DNA of 64,000 nt. It comes from Olsenella profusa F0195 (GTDB taxonomy: Bacteria; Actinomycetota; Coriobacteriia; Coriobacteriales; Atopobiaceae). Positions 1-8,464 of this stretch are shown here, piece after piece; the first letter of the stretch is position 1, and the number at the start of each line of letters is the position of its first letter. Made by a program: the position numbers and the translations under genes. The DNA is taken from contig NZ_AWEZ01000010.1 of NCBI RefSeq assembly GCF_000468755.1, forward strand, positions 1-64,000, read 5' to 3'. The notes below the pieces were generated by a model, which was not told where the DNA came from, searched no databases, and worked only from the letters and a program-made list of their open reading frames with translations.

Positions 1-313
1 TGGAGCGCCTCCAGGGGCCGTCCGCCTGGCGCGTGTAGGTGACGATCTTCGCGTCATCGGCCCCGAAGTTGGGAGAGAAGAACTTGTAGGTGGCCATGAG
101 CTGGTCGCTGCGGCCGGGGGCCTGCATGACCGTCATGACGCCGCCGGGGCCGTCGCAGACGTCCCCCTCGGCGGTCCCGTCGAGCCTGAAGCGCCTGATG
201 GGGCCCTCCTTCTCGGTCGCGACGACGAAGCCGTCGAAGTCGTCGCCATGGAGCATGCCGATCGCATACGGCTTGGCCATGTCGGCCGCTATGACCTTCT
301 TGGTGTACTTCAT
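1..313 (-). CDS. hypothetical protein, 3' part outside window
   Basis: The frame is open from an ATG at 313 to the window edge, giving about 104 N-terminal residues starting MKYTKKVIAADMAKPYAIGM. It lies 29 bp behind the EIIB gene and reads as the fourth gene of the ascorbate-type PTS operon. The visible part has Gly/Asp-rich strand-like stretches such as DGFVVATEKEG and RRFRLDG, which could be blades of a beta-propeller, but I do not recognise a family. No signal peptide or membrane segment is visible. The operon position suggests a role in handling the imported sugar acid; this is inference only. Confidence 0.6.
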   Translation of the reverse strand, partial: MKYTKKVIAADMAKPYAIGMLHGDDFDGFVVATEKEGPIRRFRLDGTAEGDVCDGPGGVMTVMQAPGRSDQLMATYKFFSPNFGADDAKIVTYTRQADGPWRRS

Positions 314-342
314 GGTGCCTCATGTCTCCCTCAGGACTCGTG

Positions 343-654
343 CTACTTTGAGAACTTCTTGTCCAGCCCGGCCTCGACGAACCTCTCCTCGATCTCCTTG
401 TCGGACAGGACGTTCTTCAGGGGGATGCAGATGACCTTGCCGGAGTCCGCCGCAGACTTGAACATGTTCTCGAAGTTGCGGGGGAAGCATGCGACGTCAT
501 ACTGCGTCGCCGTGGAGGTGCCCTCGGCAAGCGCACAGTGATGGACCTCGGAGACGTCCATGCCCAGCTTCTTGGCGACGCGCTCTATGGTGAGCTGCAT
601 CATGAGCGAGGTGCCGGAGCCGTTGGCGCACGCACACAGAATCTTTGCTGCCAT
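343..654 (-). CDS. PTS EIIB component, ascorbate (UlaB) type
   Basis: A cytoplasmic PTS EIIB of about 103 residues that would pass phosphate from EIIA to the sugar bound by EIIC. The N-terminus carries the phosphocysteine loop CANGSGTS, with Cys9 as the likely phosphorylation site. This form is typical of lactose/ascorbate/galactitol-type EIIB domains. Two ATGs sit in tandem (657 and 654) behind AAGGAAAGGA; I chose the second for better ribosome-site spacing. An upstream in-frame start would add an Arg/Pro-rich stretch foreign to the family. It lies between the EIIC gene and an unknown gene on the same strand. The substrate is inferred from the UlaA-like EIIC. Confidence 0.85.
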   Translation of the reverse strand: MAAKILCACANGSGTSLMMQLTIERVAKKLGMDVSEVHHCALAEGTSTATQYDVACFPRNFENMFKSAADSGKVICIPLKNVLSDKEIEERFVEAGLDKKFSK

Positions 655-774
655 CATTCGTCCTTTCCTTGGGGGCGGCGACCGCGCCGCCGCCCGCTCT
701 CCTACGCTATGGGGCCGACGCCCGGCGAGGTGAGCCGGCCCCACATCTCACAGACAGTCAGACGCACCCCACCC

Positions 775-2424
775 CTACTTGGCGGCGGCCGCGTCTATGG
801 CCTTCCTCTCGGCAGCATCACAATACTCGCAATACCTGTCGTAATCCTCGACCTCGAGGAAGTAGGTGCTGTCGCCGTTCTCGTCCTTGGGGGCAGCCCT
901 GTACTGGAGCTGCGGGATGACGATGAGGATGAGAGCGACGACGGCGACGCCGATCCAGCCGAGGTACCTCATGATGACCGTGAAGACAGGCCAGATGGTT
1001 GCCCAGTCGAACATGCCAAGGTAGCCACCGAAGGCGTACATCTGAACCCAGGACGCGATGGCCGCGGAGCCAAAGACCTGCAGCAGACCGCAGATGAACG
1101 GCGCGATCAGGCACGCCTTGAGGCCGCCCTTGTTGTTGGCGTACACGCCGAGGACCGCGTTGTCGAAGAACAGGGGGATGAAGCCTGCGACCACCACGAC
1201 GGGGCTGTGCATGACGAGCAGGGCGCCGATGGCGATGAACTGGCCCACGGCACCGGCCATGAAGCCGAGGGTGACCGCATTGGTGCTGCCGAAGCCAAAG
1301 GTGACGGCGCAGTCGACGCCAGGCACGGAGCCCTTGAGGAGCTTGGTGGAGATGCCCTGGAAGGACACGGTCAGCTCGGCGACGAACGTGCGGACGCCGA
1401 GCTGGAGGATCGTCAGGTACACGGCGAACTGGAAGCAGTTGTACAGGATGTAGAAGACGAAGTCCTGGCCTGGCTTGAGAGCGGCGCTACCCGTCAGCAG
1501 GTAGGCCTTGTCCGTCTGGGCGGCATCAGAGAGCCTGATCAGGAAGTCGGGGCCGATGACGATGAGGATGATGCCGAAGAAGAACGTCATCAACAGGGCC
1601 GTGGAGACCATGTTCTCGTTGAAGATCGAGAGCCAGCCCGGCAGCTCGATGTCCTCGAGCTTCCTGTCAAAGGCGGAGGGCTTCCTTGAGGCGCCGGCCT
1701 TCTCGAGGCGCTCGCGCCTGGCGGCGTCGCGGCGGCCCAGCCATCCCGCAAACTTGGAAGCAAAGAATATGCCGAACATCTGCTGGTGGCCAATGGCGAA
1801 GCCGGCACCCTCGGTAAGCTCCTGGGTCGGGCCGATCGTGAGGTTGGAGCCGACCGCCCAGTACAGGCCCAGCAGGATGGTCATGACGACGAGCGCGGGG
1901 ACGCTCATGAGGTTGGGGAAGCAGAACATGATGAGCCAGAGCGCGGTCGCCGCCTGTTGCACCTGGACGTTGCCCGTCGTGAAGATGGCGCGCAGCTTGG
2001 TCTGCCTCTTGAGGGCCACCAGCAGGATGTTCAGGATGTAGGCAAAGAGCAGCAGCAGCATGTACTGAGAGACGTCGGCACCCTGCAGGAACTGCACGTT
2101 CGCAAGCGAGAAGTCCCCGGCCTGCGCCGCCTTCACGCCCGCGTCGACCGCATTGTTGCCAAAGTACGGGTCGATGACCATGGCGCTCAGGCCAAAGCGC
2201 TGGCTGAGGCCAACGGTGATGGGTCTGAACGAGTTGACCAGACCGGCCGAACCCACCGAAAGGATCATGTAGCCGACGGAGGCCTTGATGAAGCCCGCCA
2301 GGACCTCATACCAGTTCTTCCCAAGCAGCGCATACCCGATGACCACGATGAGGCCGATGATCCAGGCAGGCTGTGACAGGATGGTACTGGAGAACCACGT
2401 GACCACAGACATCAGAACGTCCAT
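775..2424 (-). CDS. PTS EIIC, ascorbate-specific (UlaA/SgaT family)
   Basis: A 549-residue polytopic membrane permease of the UlaA/SgaT family, the channel of ascorbate-type PTS systems. The N-terminus resembles the family closely (GYALLGKNWYEVLAGFIKAS followed by GYMILSVGSAGLV), and about ten hydrophobic segments follow. It is longer than the usual 450-480 residues. The extra length comes from a charged central loop (around residues 230-260, rich in Arg/Lys/Glu) and a polar C-terminal tail. The start has a strong ribosome site (AAGGAGAGGAT). It sits between EIIA and EIIB in one operon, divergent from a DeoR regulator, as in classical ula loci. Ascorbate or a related sugar acid is the best guess; the exact substrate cannot be read from sequence. 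Confidence 0.88.
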   Translation of the reverse strand: MDVLMSVVTWFSSTILSQPAWIIGLIVVIGYALLGKNWYEVLAGFIKASVGYMILSVGSAGLVNSFRPITVGLSQRFGLSAMVIDPYFGNNAVDAGVKAAQAGDFSLANVQFLQGADVSQYMLLLLFAYILNILLVALKRQTKLRAIFTTGNVQVQQAATALWLIMFCFPNLMSVPALVVMTILLGLYWAVGSNLTIGPTQELTEGAGFAIGHQQMFGIFFASKFAGWLGRRDAARRERLEKAGASRKPSAFDRKLEDIELPGWLSIFNENMVSTALLMTFFFGIILIVIGPDFLIRLSDAAQTDKAYLLTGSAALKPGQDFVFYILYNCFQFAVYLTILQLGVRTFVAELTVSFQGISTKLLKGSVPGVDCAVTFGFGSTNAVTLGFMAGAVGQFIAIGALLVMHSPVVVVAGFIPLFFDNAVLGVYANNKGGLKACLIAPFICGLLQVFGSAAIASWVQMYAFGGYLGMFDWATIWPVFTVIMRYLGWIGVAVVALILIVIPQLQYRAAPKDENGDSTYFLEVEDYDRYCEYCDAAERKAIDAAAAK

Positions 2425-2458
2425 ATCCTCTCCTTACAGAATGAGATGGGGGAGATGA

Positions 2459-2923
2459 TCACTCGTCTCCCACAAGTTTGTCGATCTCGAGCAGCTCCTC
2501 AGGGCTCTCGATCTTGGAGAGCTTCTCGACGACCTCCTCGTTGGACATGACGGCCGCAAGGTGCTGCATGTTCGTGAGATGCGAGGCGGCATCGACGTCG
2601 CTGAGTGTGAAGAAGATCTGTGCCGTGGTATCGGGGTCGTCCTTGGCCCCAAAGTGCACCGGCTGCTTGACGCGCATGAAGCTGATGGCCTCGCGGTTGG
2701 TGCCCACGGCGCCCTCGACCGCATGCGGCATCGCGACACCCGGAATCAGCACGATGTACGGACCGTGCTTCTCGACGTTCCTGATGAGGCAGTCCGCATA
2801 CACCTCCTCGACGGAGCCATCCGCAACCAGGGGCTTGATGCCCTCGCGGAGCGCGTCGCGCCATGTGAGGGGTCCATCAACGAGGTTGTAGTGCCTCAGC
2901 TCGTACAGTTGGCTCAGTAGCAT
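2459..2923 (-). CDS. PTS EIIA component (UlaC/fructose-type EIIA)
   Basis: First gene of the ascorbate-type PTS operon: a cytoplasmic EIIA of about 154 residues in the PTS_EIIA type-2 fold that takes phosphate from HPr. The phosphohistidine is in the motif PGVAMPHA. I placed the start at 2923 because GGGAGGTG lies six bases ahead of it; an upstream in-frame start at 2950 has no such site. Thirty-four bases separate its stop from the EIIC start. The divergent AT-rich intergenic region and DeoR gene imply induction by the imported sugar or its phosphate. Confidence 0.88.
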   Translation of the reverse strand: MLLSQLYELRHYNLVDGPLTWRDALREGIKPLVADGSVEEVYADCLIRNVEKHGPYIVLIPGVAMPHAVEGAVGTNREAISFMRVKQPVHFGAKDDPDTTAQIFFTLSDVDAASHLTNMQHLAAVMSNEEVVEKLSKIESPEELLEIDKLVGDE

Positions 2924-3220
2924 TTCGTTCACCTCCCCCGCTGCGTTCAAAAGGGCAGCTACGGAACCTTGCGTTCCCTCCTGCTGCTATGATAAGACAA
3001 GTGTGCGAAATGGTTGCAAATTGTTTTCTATTCGTCTGTTCAAAAAGTACGTTTAGAACTATTATTATATTCGTTCGTTACTATTTAGCCTCCTGCACCA
3101 GGAAGGGCAGGGAAAGGCGCACCGCATTCGAGAATGAACGTTCAAAGTCGTATGTTTTGGCTCCGAGGCCGAATGGTATGCTTTTACAGGTGAATGGCCA
3201 CGGAACGAGAGAAGCGAACA
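2924..3220. promoter_or_regulatory. divergent promoter/operator region between PTS operon and DeoR gene
   Basis: A strikingly AT-rich stretch in otherwise GC-rich DNA separates the divergent genes. It contains a 22-bp imperfect palindrome at 3038-3059 (arms GTTCaAAA and TTTaGAAC around AGTACG). A second GTTCAAA, part of the palindrome GAACGTTC, lies at 3136-3146. These repeats are good candidates for binding by the adjacent DeoR protein. No single -35/-10 pair stands out clearly on either strand. Confidence 0.5.
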
Positions 3221-3994
3221 ATGTCCTCCCGCACAAGCCTCGTTGACGGTCGACATGCAGAGATCCTGGACTTCCTCAGCGGCAACGGTAGGGTCAAGGT
3301 CTCCGAACTTGCCGAACGCTTTGGCGTCTCCCCGCTTACCATGCGTCGCGACCTCGACTTCCTGGGGTCGAAGCGCCTCGTGCGCCGCACGCATGGCTAC
3401 GCCGAGCTGGTTGACCCGCTAGGCAGCCCCATCAGCTCGACCGCCATCCTCGCCAAGCGCAGCATCGCCGAATATGCGGCGGGTCTCATCGAGGATGGCG
3501 ACACCGTCTTCATCAACACGAGCTCCACGGCGCTGTTGGCCATCGAGCACATCACGGCCCAGAACGTGACCGTCGTCACCAACAATGGGCGGGCGCTGCA
3601 GCTCTCCTCCCCCGCCTCCGTCTCGATCATCCTCACGGGCGGCGAGATCCGCCAGCCCAAGTGGTCGATGTCGGGTGAGTTTGCCCTTGCGAGCATCAAT
3701 CGCGTCAATGCGGCCAAGGCCATCCTGGGGTGTTCGGGACTTTCGGCGAAGCGCGGGCTCACGACCCTGGTGTCGCACGAGACGAGCATCAACTCGCTCA
3801 TGCTCGAGCACTCCGACAGGCGCATCATCGTAGCGGACGGCACCAAGATCGGCGTGAACTCCAGCTTCAGGTATGGCAATCCAGAGCAGGTGGACGTGCT
3901 CGTCACCGATGGCAGCGCCGATGCGGACGAGATGGCGCTCCTCGAGGCCGCAGGCGTACGCGAGGCACGCTACGCCTGCGGTGAGGGCGTCTAG
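3221..3994 (+). CDS. DeoR-family transcriptional regulator
   Basis: A sugar-operon regulator with an N-terminal DeoR winged helix (RHAEILDFLSGNGRVKVSEL then FGVSPLTMRRDLDFL) and a C-terminal sugar-phosphate sensor domain of the DeoR/ISOCOT type. That domain includes DGDTVFINTSSTA and ILTGGEIRQ, and ends near VLVTDGSADADE. The length of about 257 residues is normal. I prefer the ATG at 3221, which has GAGAGAAG six bases upstream; an ATG at 3194 would add nine residues. It is divergent from the ascorbate-type PTS operon, as UlaR is in enteric bacteria, so it most likely represses that operon and perhaps itself. The effector is unknown. Confidence 0.9.
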   Translation: MSSRTSLVDGRHAEILDFLSGNGRVKVSELAERFGVSPLTMRRDLDFLGSKRLVRRTHGYAELVDPLGSPISSTAILAKRSIAEYAAGLIEDGDTVFINTSSTALLAIEHITAQNVTVVTNNGRALQLSSPASVSIILTGGEIRQPKWSMSGEFALASINRVNAAKAILGCSGLSAKRGLTTLVSHETSINSLMLEHSDRRIIVADGTKIGVNSSFRYGNPEQVDVLVTDGSADADEMALLEAAGVREARYACGEGV

Positions 3995-4005
3995 GCGTAT
4001 GGGAG

Positions 4006-4042
4006 CACCTGCGGGACGTCCCCCCCGGCCGCCCCGCAGGTG
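4006..4042. terminator. GC-rich stem-loop between convergent genes
   Basis: A perfect 10-bp inverted repeat (CACCTGCGGG / CCCGCAGGTG) with a 17-base loop lies between the DeoR stop and the convergent EIIB gene. There is no T-run on either side, so intrinsic termination is only probable. Its position suits a bidirectional terminator. Confidence 0.5.
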
Positions 4043-4061
4043 TCACGGGAGGGTGGGCGCG

Positions 4062-4367
4062 CTACTGGTCGGCGCCCACGGCCTCCAGGAAACTCTGGAG
4101 CTTATCCTTGATCTCCTGCTTGTTCACGATGTCGCGGATGCCCAGGGCATGCGCGACGCCTGCGTGGGCCTCAAGGTCCTCGGCGAGGTCGCTCATGGTG
4201 ATGACGAGGTCGCCAGCGAAGGAGTCGATGTCGGCGATGGTGCCCGTACGCGTCTCGATCGGGTAGCCCTCCTCGCTGATGACCTGGTCGCACTTTATCT
4301 TGAGCATCTGGGAGGATGCGACGCCCGCCCTGCAGCAGACGAGCGCCTGATACGTGTTGGAAGACAC
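4062..4367 (-). CDS. PTS EIIB component, galactitol/ascorbate type, orphan
   Basis: A 101-residue EIIB. The phosphocysteine region reads LVCCRAGVASSQML, with Cys11 or Cys12 as the candidate residue; it is followed by the typical alternation of strands and helices. The start is GTG at 4367 with AAAGGAG six bases ahead. The gene lies directly behind a frameshifted EIIA remnant and phosphoketolase, and no EIIC gene is near. It may therefore be the relic of a dismantled PTS, or it may serve an EIIC encoded elsewhere. The EIIA remnant's frame runs into this gene's start. Confidence 0.75.
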   Translation of the reverse strand: MSSNTYQALVCCRAGVASSQMLKIKCDQVISEEGYPIETRTGTIADIDSFAGDLVITMSDLAEDLEAHAGVAHALGIRDIVNKQEIKDKLQSFLEAVGADQ

Positions 4368-4820
4368 TGGTGGCTCCTTTCCATGTCGCGGACGGCGTCC
4401 ACGACGTCGTGTGCGCTTTCCGCCTCGTCAAGCGCGGCGAGGAAGCTGGGATGTGAGAGCAGCTCCACGAGTGAGGAGAGTACCTCCAGATTCCCCACGG
4501 ACGTTGGGGCGCTCAAGGGAAAAGATAGCGCACCGGATCGTTGTCCGTGCTACCGAAGGCCACGGGCCCGTCGAGTGTGGTGATGCCGATGGCCTCCCCA
4601 TGGGCACCGCACTCGGACCGCGCATGGGGAATCGCCACGCGCGGCGTGATGACGATGTAGGGCCCCTGCTCCTCGACACCAGCGATGACGTCATCCACGT
4701 AGCCTTGGCTGACCTCCTCTGCGACGCGGAGGGGGCGAATGACCGGCGCACGGCATCGCGCCAGTCCCTGGCGAATACCGCCAGCTGGACGTGGCTGGGC
4801 CTCAAGAGGTCGGATGCCAT
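4295..4820 (-). pseudogene. PTS EIIA (type 2) broken by two frameshifts
   Basis: Three fragments of one EIIA lie in three successive frames. The N-terminal part runs from the ATG at 4820 (VQLAVFARDWRDAVRR). The centre carries the phosphohistidine motif TPRVAIPHARSECG. The C-terminal part includes VGNLEVLSSLVELLSHPSF. The joins are near 4740 and near 4517-4524, and each needs one base restored. The second join falls in the run TTTTCCC just before a TGA. The intact EIIA at 2459-2923 aligns well across all three pieces. It could be true decay, homopolymer sequencing error or, at the second site only, -1 frameshifting. It lies 60 bp behind xfp and just ahead of an orphan EIIB. Confidence 0.75.
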
Positions 4821-4880
4821 ATGCGCCCCCCTCTGGCAGCCCCATCCGGCATCCCGGGTGGGGCGTCGCACCGGCGTCAC

Positions 4881-7391
4881 CTACTCGTCGTTGTCGCCGC
4901 CCGTGGATGACATCGCGGCCGCGGAGTTGTCCTGCTGCCCCACGACGTCGCGCCACACCCACTCGGTGAACCGTGGGTGGTCGTAGCCGTGGTCCACCGC
5001 GAACTGGAACGCCTCGTCGCGGAAGGCGCGCCAGTCGGCGATCCGCTTGGCATACCTCTCGCCGTCCACCAGCTCCAAGGCGTGCGCGGCGAGCGCCCAG
5101 CGATCCATCTCGTTGAGCCGCAGCATGTCGAAGGGCGTGGTCGTGGAGCCCTCCTCCCTATAGCCGTGCACATGGAAGTCGTCGTGGCCGGGACGGTCAT
5201 AGATCAGGCCATGGATCGTGTGCGCGTAGGCATGGAAGGCGAAGAGCACGGGCACGCCTGTGCCGAACAGCTCCCTGAAGCGCTGGTCACTCACGGCCTG
5301 GTCGTTCTCGGCGGCGTTCTGGATGGCGAGCGGCTTGACCACGTTGACGAACCTGACCTTGATCCCCAGGTCCTGGAGGGCGTCGGACGCCGCGAGCAGC
5401 TCGAGCGTGGGCACGTCGCCGCAGCAGGCGAGCACGATGTCGGGCGTCTCGCCGGCCGTGACGCTGCCGGCCCACTCCCACTCGGCCACACCCTCCCTGA
5501 ACTCCTCCTCCGCCTCGCCTATCGAGAGGAACGTGGGTGCCGGCTGCTTGCCCGCGAAGATGGCATTGATGCAGTTGGTCGACTGGTAGGCCGCCTGGCC
5601 GCACACGAGCAGCATGTTGGCGTCGCAGGGGTAGTAGATGTTGACCACGTGGTCGTTGTGGAAGTTCTTGTTGAGCAGCAGGTCGACGAAGCCGGGATCC
5701 TGGTGGGAGAAGCCGTTGTGGTCCTGGCGCCAGACATGGCTCGTGAGCAGGATGTTGAGGCCGGCGATGGGGGCGCGCCAGGGGATGTGGCGCACGGTGG
5801 CCTCGAGCCACTTGGCATGCTGGTTGACCATGGAGTCGATCACATGGATGAACGACTCGTAGGAGCTCCACACGCCATGGCGCCCCGTGAGCACGAAGCC
5901 CTCCAGCAGGCCCTCGCACTGATGCTCGGAGAGCTGCTCGATGACGGAGCCCGAGACGGAGAGGTAGGAGTCGTTCTCGGGGTCGGCGCCAAAGCCCGCG
6001 TCCCATTGCTTGTCCGTGAGGTGATACACGGACTGCAGGCGGTTGGAGGCCGTCTCGTCGGGACCGAAGACGCGGAACTTGGTGAGGTTGAGCTTCATGA
6101 CGTCGCGCGTGTAGTCACCAAAGACGCGCGTGGCCTCCGTGGTGCCATAGCCATGACCCCGCTCGTCGACGGGAATCTCGTAGTCGTGGATATCGGGCAA
6201 CGTGAGGTCATGACGCAGCAGGCCCCCATTGGCGTTGGGGTTGGCCCCCAGGCGCAGGTCCCCCTGGGGCATGAACTCCGTGACCTCGGGGCGCAGGGAC
6301 CCGCCCTCGTCCCAGAGCTCCTCGGGCCCGTATGACCTGAGCCAGCTGCGCAGCACGCGGAAGTGCTCGTGCGTGTCCTTGGCCGAGACCAGCGGCACCT
6401 GGTGGGCGCGCCAGCTCCCCTGCGTCTTCTTGCCGTCGATGTACGTGGGGCACGTCCAGCCCTTGGGCGTCTTGAAGACGATCATGGGGTAGGCCGGGCG
6501 CTCGGCGTTGCCGGCAAGCGCGTAGCGCTTGATGTCGCAGATCTCATCGAAGACCCACTCGAGCAGGGCGGCAAAGCGACGGTGGATCGAGAGCTGCGGC
6601 TCGTCATCGAAGCCCGCCACGAAGGTATAGGGGTGGTAGCCCATGCCGCGGAAGAACTCGTTGCGCTCCTCGTCGGAGATGCGCGCGAGGATCGTGGGGT
6701 TGGCGATCTTGTAGCCATTGAGGTGCAGGACGGGCAGGACGATGCCATCGGTGAGCGGGTTCACGAGCTTGTTGGTCTGCCAGGACGTCGCAAGCGGGCC
6801 CGTCTCGGCCTCGCCATCGCCCACGACGGCAAACGCCAGGAGGTCGGGGTTGTTGAGCACGGCGCCATAGGCGTGACTCAGGGTGTAGCCCAGCTCGCCA
6901 CCCTCGTGGATGGACCCAGGGGTCTCGGGGGCAAAGTGGCTGGGGATGCCGCCGGGGTAGGAGAAGCGGCGGAAGAACCTCTGGAGGCCAGCCTCATCAT
7001 CCGTGATCTTGGGGTAGCGCTCGCGGTAGGTGCCGTCAAGCAGCGCCTGGCTGGTACCCGCCGGCCCACCATGCCCCGGCCCCATGAAGAACACGACGCT
7101 CTGGCCATGGTCGTGGATGAAGCGGTTGACATGGCCCATCAGGAAGTTGATGCCGGGCGTGGTGCCCCAGTGCCCCACGAGGCGGTGCTTCACGTCCTCG
7201 CGACCGAAGGGCCGTACCTGGCCTGTCCCCTCATCCGTGAAGTCATCGCGCATGAGCGGGTTGCTCCGCAGGTAGATCTGCCCAATCGACAGGTAGTTGG
7301 CCGCGCGCCAGTACCTGTCGACCCAGGCGACCTCCTCCTCGGGAACGGGGGCGTCGACCTTCCTCCAAGGGGTACCCAAGTCTTCTGCCAT
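4881..7391 (-). CDS. xfp: xylulose-5-phosphate/fructose-6-phosphate phosphoketolase
   Basis: A thiamine-diphosphate enzyme that splits xylulose-5-P (and often fructose-6-P) with phosphate into acetyl-phosphate plus glyceraldehyde-3-P or erythrose-4-P, the core of the bifid/heterolactic shunt. The 836-residue length is normal. Family landmarks include an N-terminal [24 protein letters not shown], the ThDP-binding region [13 protein letters not shown], and SHQDPGF in the centre. The start at 7391 has AGGAGAGAGGC directly upstream. Dual substrate use cannot be decided from sequence. A palindrome about 100 bp upstream may be its operator. Confidence 0.96.
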   Translation of the reverse strand: MAEDLGTPWRKVDAPVPEEEVAWVDRYWRAANYLSIGQIYLRSNPLMRDDFTDEGTGQVRPFGREDVKHRLVGHWGTTPGINFLMGHVNRFIHDHGQSVVFFMGPGHGGPAGTSQALLDGTYRERYPKITDDEAGLQRFFRRFSYPGGIPSHFAPETPGSIHEGGELGYTLSHAYGAVLNNPDLLAFAVVGDGEAETGPLATSWQTNKLVNPLTDGIVLPVLHLNGYKIANPTILARISDEERNEFFRGMGYHPYTFVAGFDDEPQLSIHRRFAALLEWVFDEICDIKRYALAGNAERPAYPMIVFKTPKGWTCPTYIDGKKTQGSWRAHQVPLVSAKDTHEHFRVLRSWLRSYGPEELWDEGGSLRPEVTEFMPQGDLRLGANPNANGGLLRHDLTLPDIHDYEIPVDERGHGYGTTEATRVFGDYTRDVMKLNLTKFRVFGPDETASNRLQSVYHLTDKQWDAGFGADPENDSYLSVSGSVIEQLSEHQCEGLLEGFVLTGRHGVWSSYESFIHVIDSMVNQHAKWLEATVRHIPWRAPIAGLNILLTSHVWRQDHNGFSHQDPGFVDLLLNKNFHNDHVVNIYYPCDANMLLVCGQAAYQSTNCINAIFAGKQPAPTFLSIGEAEEEFREGVAEWEWAGSVTAGETPDIVLACCGDVPTLELLAASDALQDLGIKVRFVNVVKPLAIQNAAENDQAVSDQRFRELFGTGVPVLFAFHAYAHTIHGLIYDRPGHDDFHVHGYREEGSTTTPFDMLRLNEMDRWALAAHALELVDGERYAKRIADWRAFRDEAFQFAVDHGYDHPRFTEWVWRDVVGQQDNSAAAMSSTGGDNDE

Positions 7392-7493
7392 GCCTCTCTC
7401 CTATCACCGTGGGCACCGGCCCCATGCTGGTACCCAGAAATGCCTTCTTGGTCGAAGGGGGCGCATGCGGACAGACGGAAGCGTCTTTCCAAT

Positions 7494-7509
7494 GTGTACG
7501 TCAGTACAC
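7494..7509. promoter_or_regulatory. palindrome upstream of xfp
   Basis: A perfect 6-bp inverted repeat GTGTAC-GTCA-GTACAC lies about 103 bp ahead of the xfp start, beside an AT-rich patch (7510-7540). The 197-bp gap 7392-7588 holds no other gene. An operator for control of the phosphoketolase shunt is plausible; the cognate regulator is unknown. Confidence 0.4.
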
Positions 7510-7588
7510 TTTAATCGATAAAAACATACAGATCTCCCATTCATCTCAAAAGTTTGGAAGGCGCATGGCACGGACGGGGGTCCGTCGC

Positions 7589-8464
7589 CTATGTGTCGAG
7601 CCCATGGAACCCCTCCCCGAAGGCCTCGTGCACCTCGGAGACCACGACGATGGCGTCGGGGTCGATGTCGGCCACGAGCTCCTTGAGACGGGCCGTCTCG
7701 GATCGGCCCAGGACCACCATGAGCACTGGCCGGCGGCTGCCGCTCCACACGCCACGCGCCTGGAGCTCCGTGCAGCCGCGGTCGAGCTTGTAGAGGATGG
7801 CTTTGGCGATCTCGGCGTGCCGCTCCGAGATGATGTGGCACATGCGCGCCGTCAGCGGACCCTCCACTACCGTGTCCACCACACGGCCGGCCACAAAGAG
7901 GGCAACGCCTGCATAGAGGGCGTTGGTGAGCGAGAACACGGGAATGGACACCAGCATGATGGCGCCATCGACGATCATGGTGAGGGCGCCGAGCGATATG
8001 CCCGTCCTGCGCGCGACCAGCTGGCACACGATGTCGGTGCCGCCCGTGTTGCCACCGCTCAAGAACACGATGCCAAGGCCCACGCCCACGATGACGCCAC
8101 CCCAGATGGCGGAGATGAGCAGCTGTCCCTGGGTGGGAAGGGGCACCACGGGCGCCAGGGCGTCCGTGAGGAAGCCCGAGGCGAGGATCCCCAGCACGCT
8201 CTGGGCGACATAGCTCACATCGCGCGTGGAGACGTACACATAGAGCAGGAGCACCGCATTCATGGCGATGGTCTGGATGCCCACCGGCAACGTTATGCCC
8301 ACCTGGGCAGCAGCCGCGGACGTGATGGTGGCAAGGCCCGTGAGCCCGCCCGCGGCAAGGCCGTTGGGAATCTCGAACATGTCGACGCCCAGGGCGAACA
8401 CGAAGGATCCCGCGAGTATGAGGAAGACCCTGCGCGCAAGCGAGCGCGCCCCAACCCTAGGCAT
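7589..8464 (-). CDS. YitT family membrane protein (DUF161/DUF2179)
   Basis: A 291-residue integral membrane protein of the YitT family. About five hydrophobic helices are followed by a cytoplasmic C-terminal DUF2179-type domain (residues about 200-285, containing GPLTARMCHIISERHAEIAK). Family landmarks are LGVDMFEIPNGLAAGGLTGL near the N-terminus and SGGNTGGTDIVCQL in the middle. Function is uncharacterised; a transport role is usually assumed. The ATG at 8464 overlaps the prfB stop by eight bases (ATGCCTAG), so translation is probably coupled. A longer frame starting at 8524 would overlap prfB further and is unlikely. Confidence 0.9.
   Translation of the reverse strand: MPRVGARSLARRVFLILAGSFVFALGVDMFEIPNGLAAGGLTGLATITSAAAAQVGITLPVGIQTIAMNAVLLLYVYVSTRDVSYVAQSVLGILASGFLTDALAPVVPLPTQGQLLISAIWGGVIVGVGLGIVFLSGGNTGGTDIVCQLVARRTGISLGALTMIVDGAIMLVSIPVFSLTNALYAGVALFVAGRVVDTVVEGPLTARMCHIISERHAEIAKAILYKLDRGCTELQARGVWSGSRRPVLMVVLGRSETARLKELVADIDPDAIVVVSEVHEAFGEGFHGLDT

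Noticed and set aside
538-1689. Long plus-strand frame opposite the PTS EIIC gene
   Set aside because: It lies antisense to a clear membrane permease and has the Asp/Glu/His/Val-rich composition typical of high-GC antisense shadows, with no domain.
4977-6335. Plus-strand frame opposite xfp
   Set aside because: It is antisense to a well-supported phosphoketolase and shows no recognisable domain or ribosome site.
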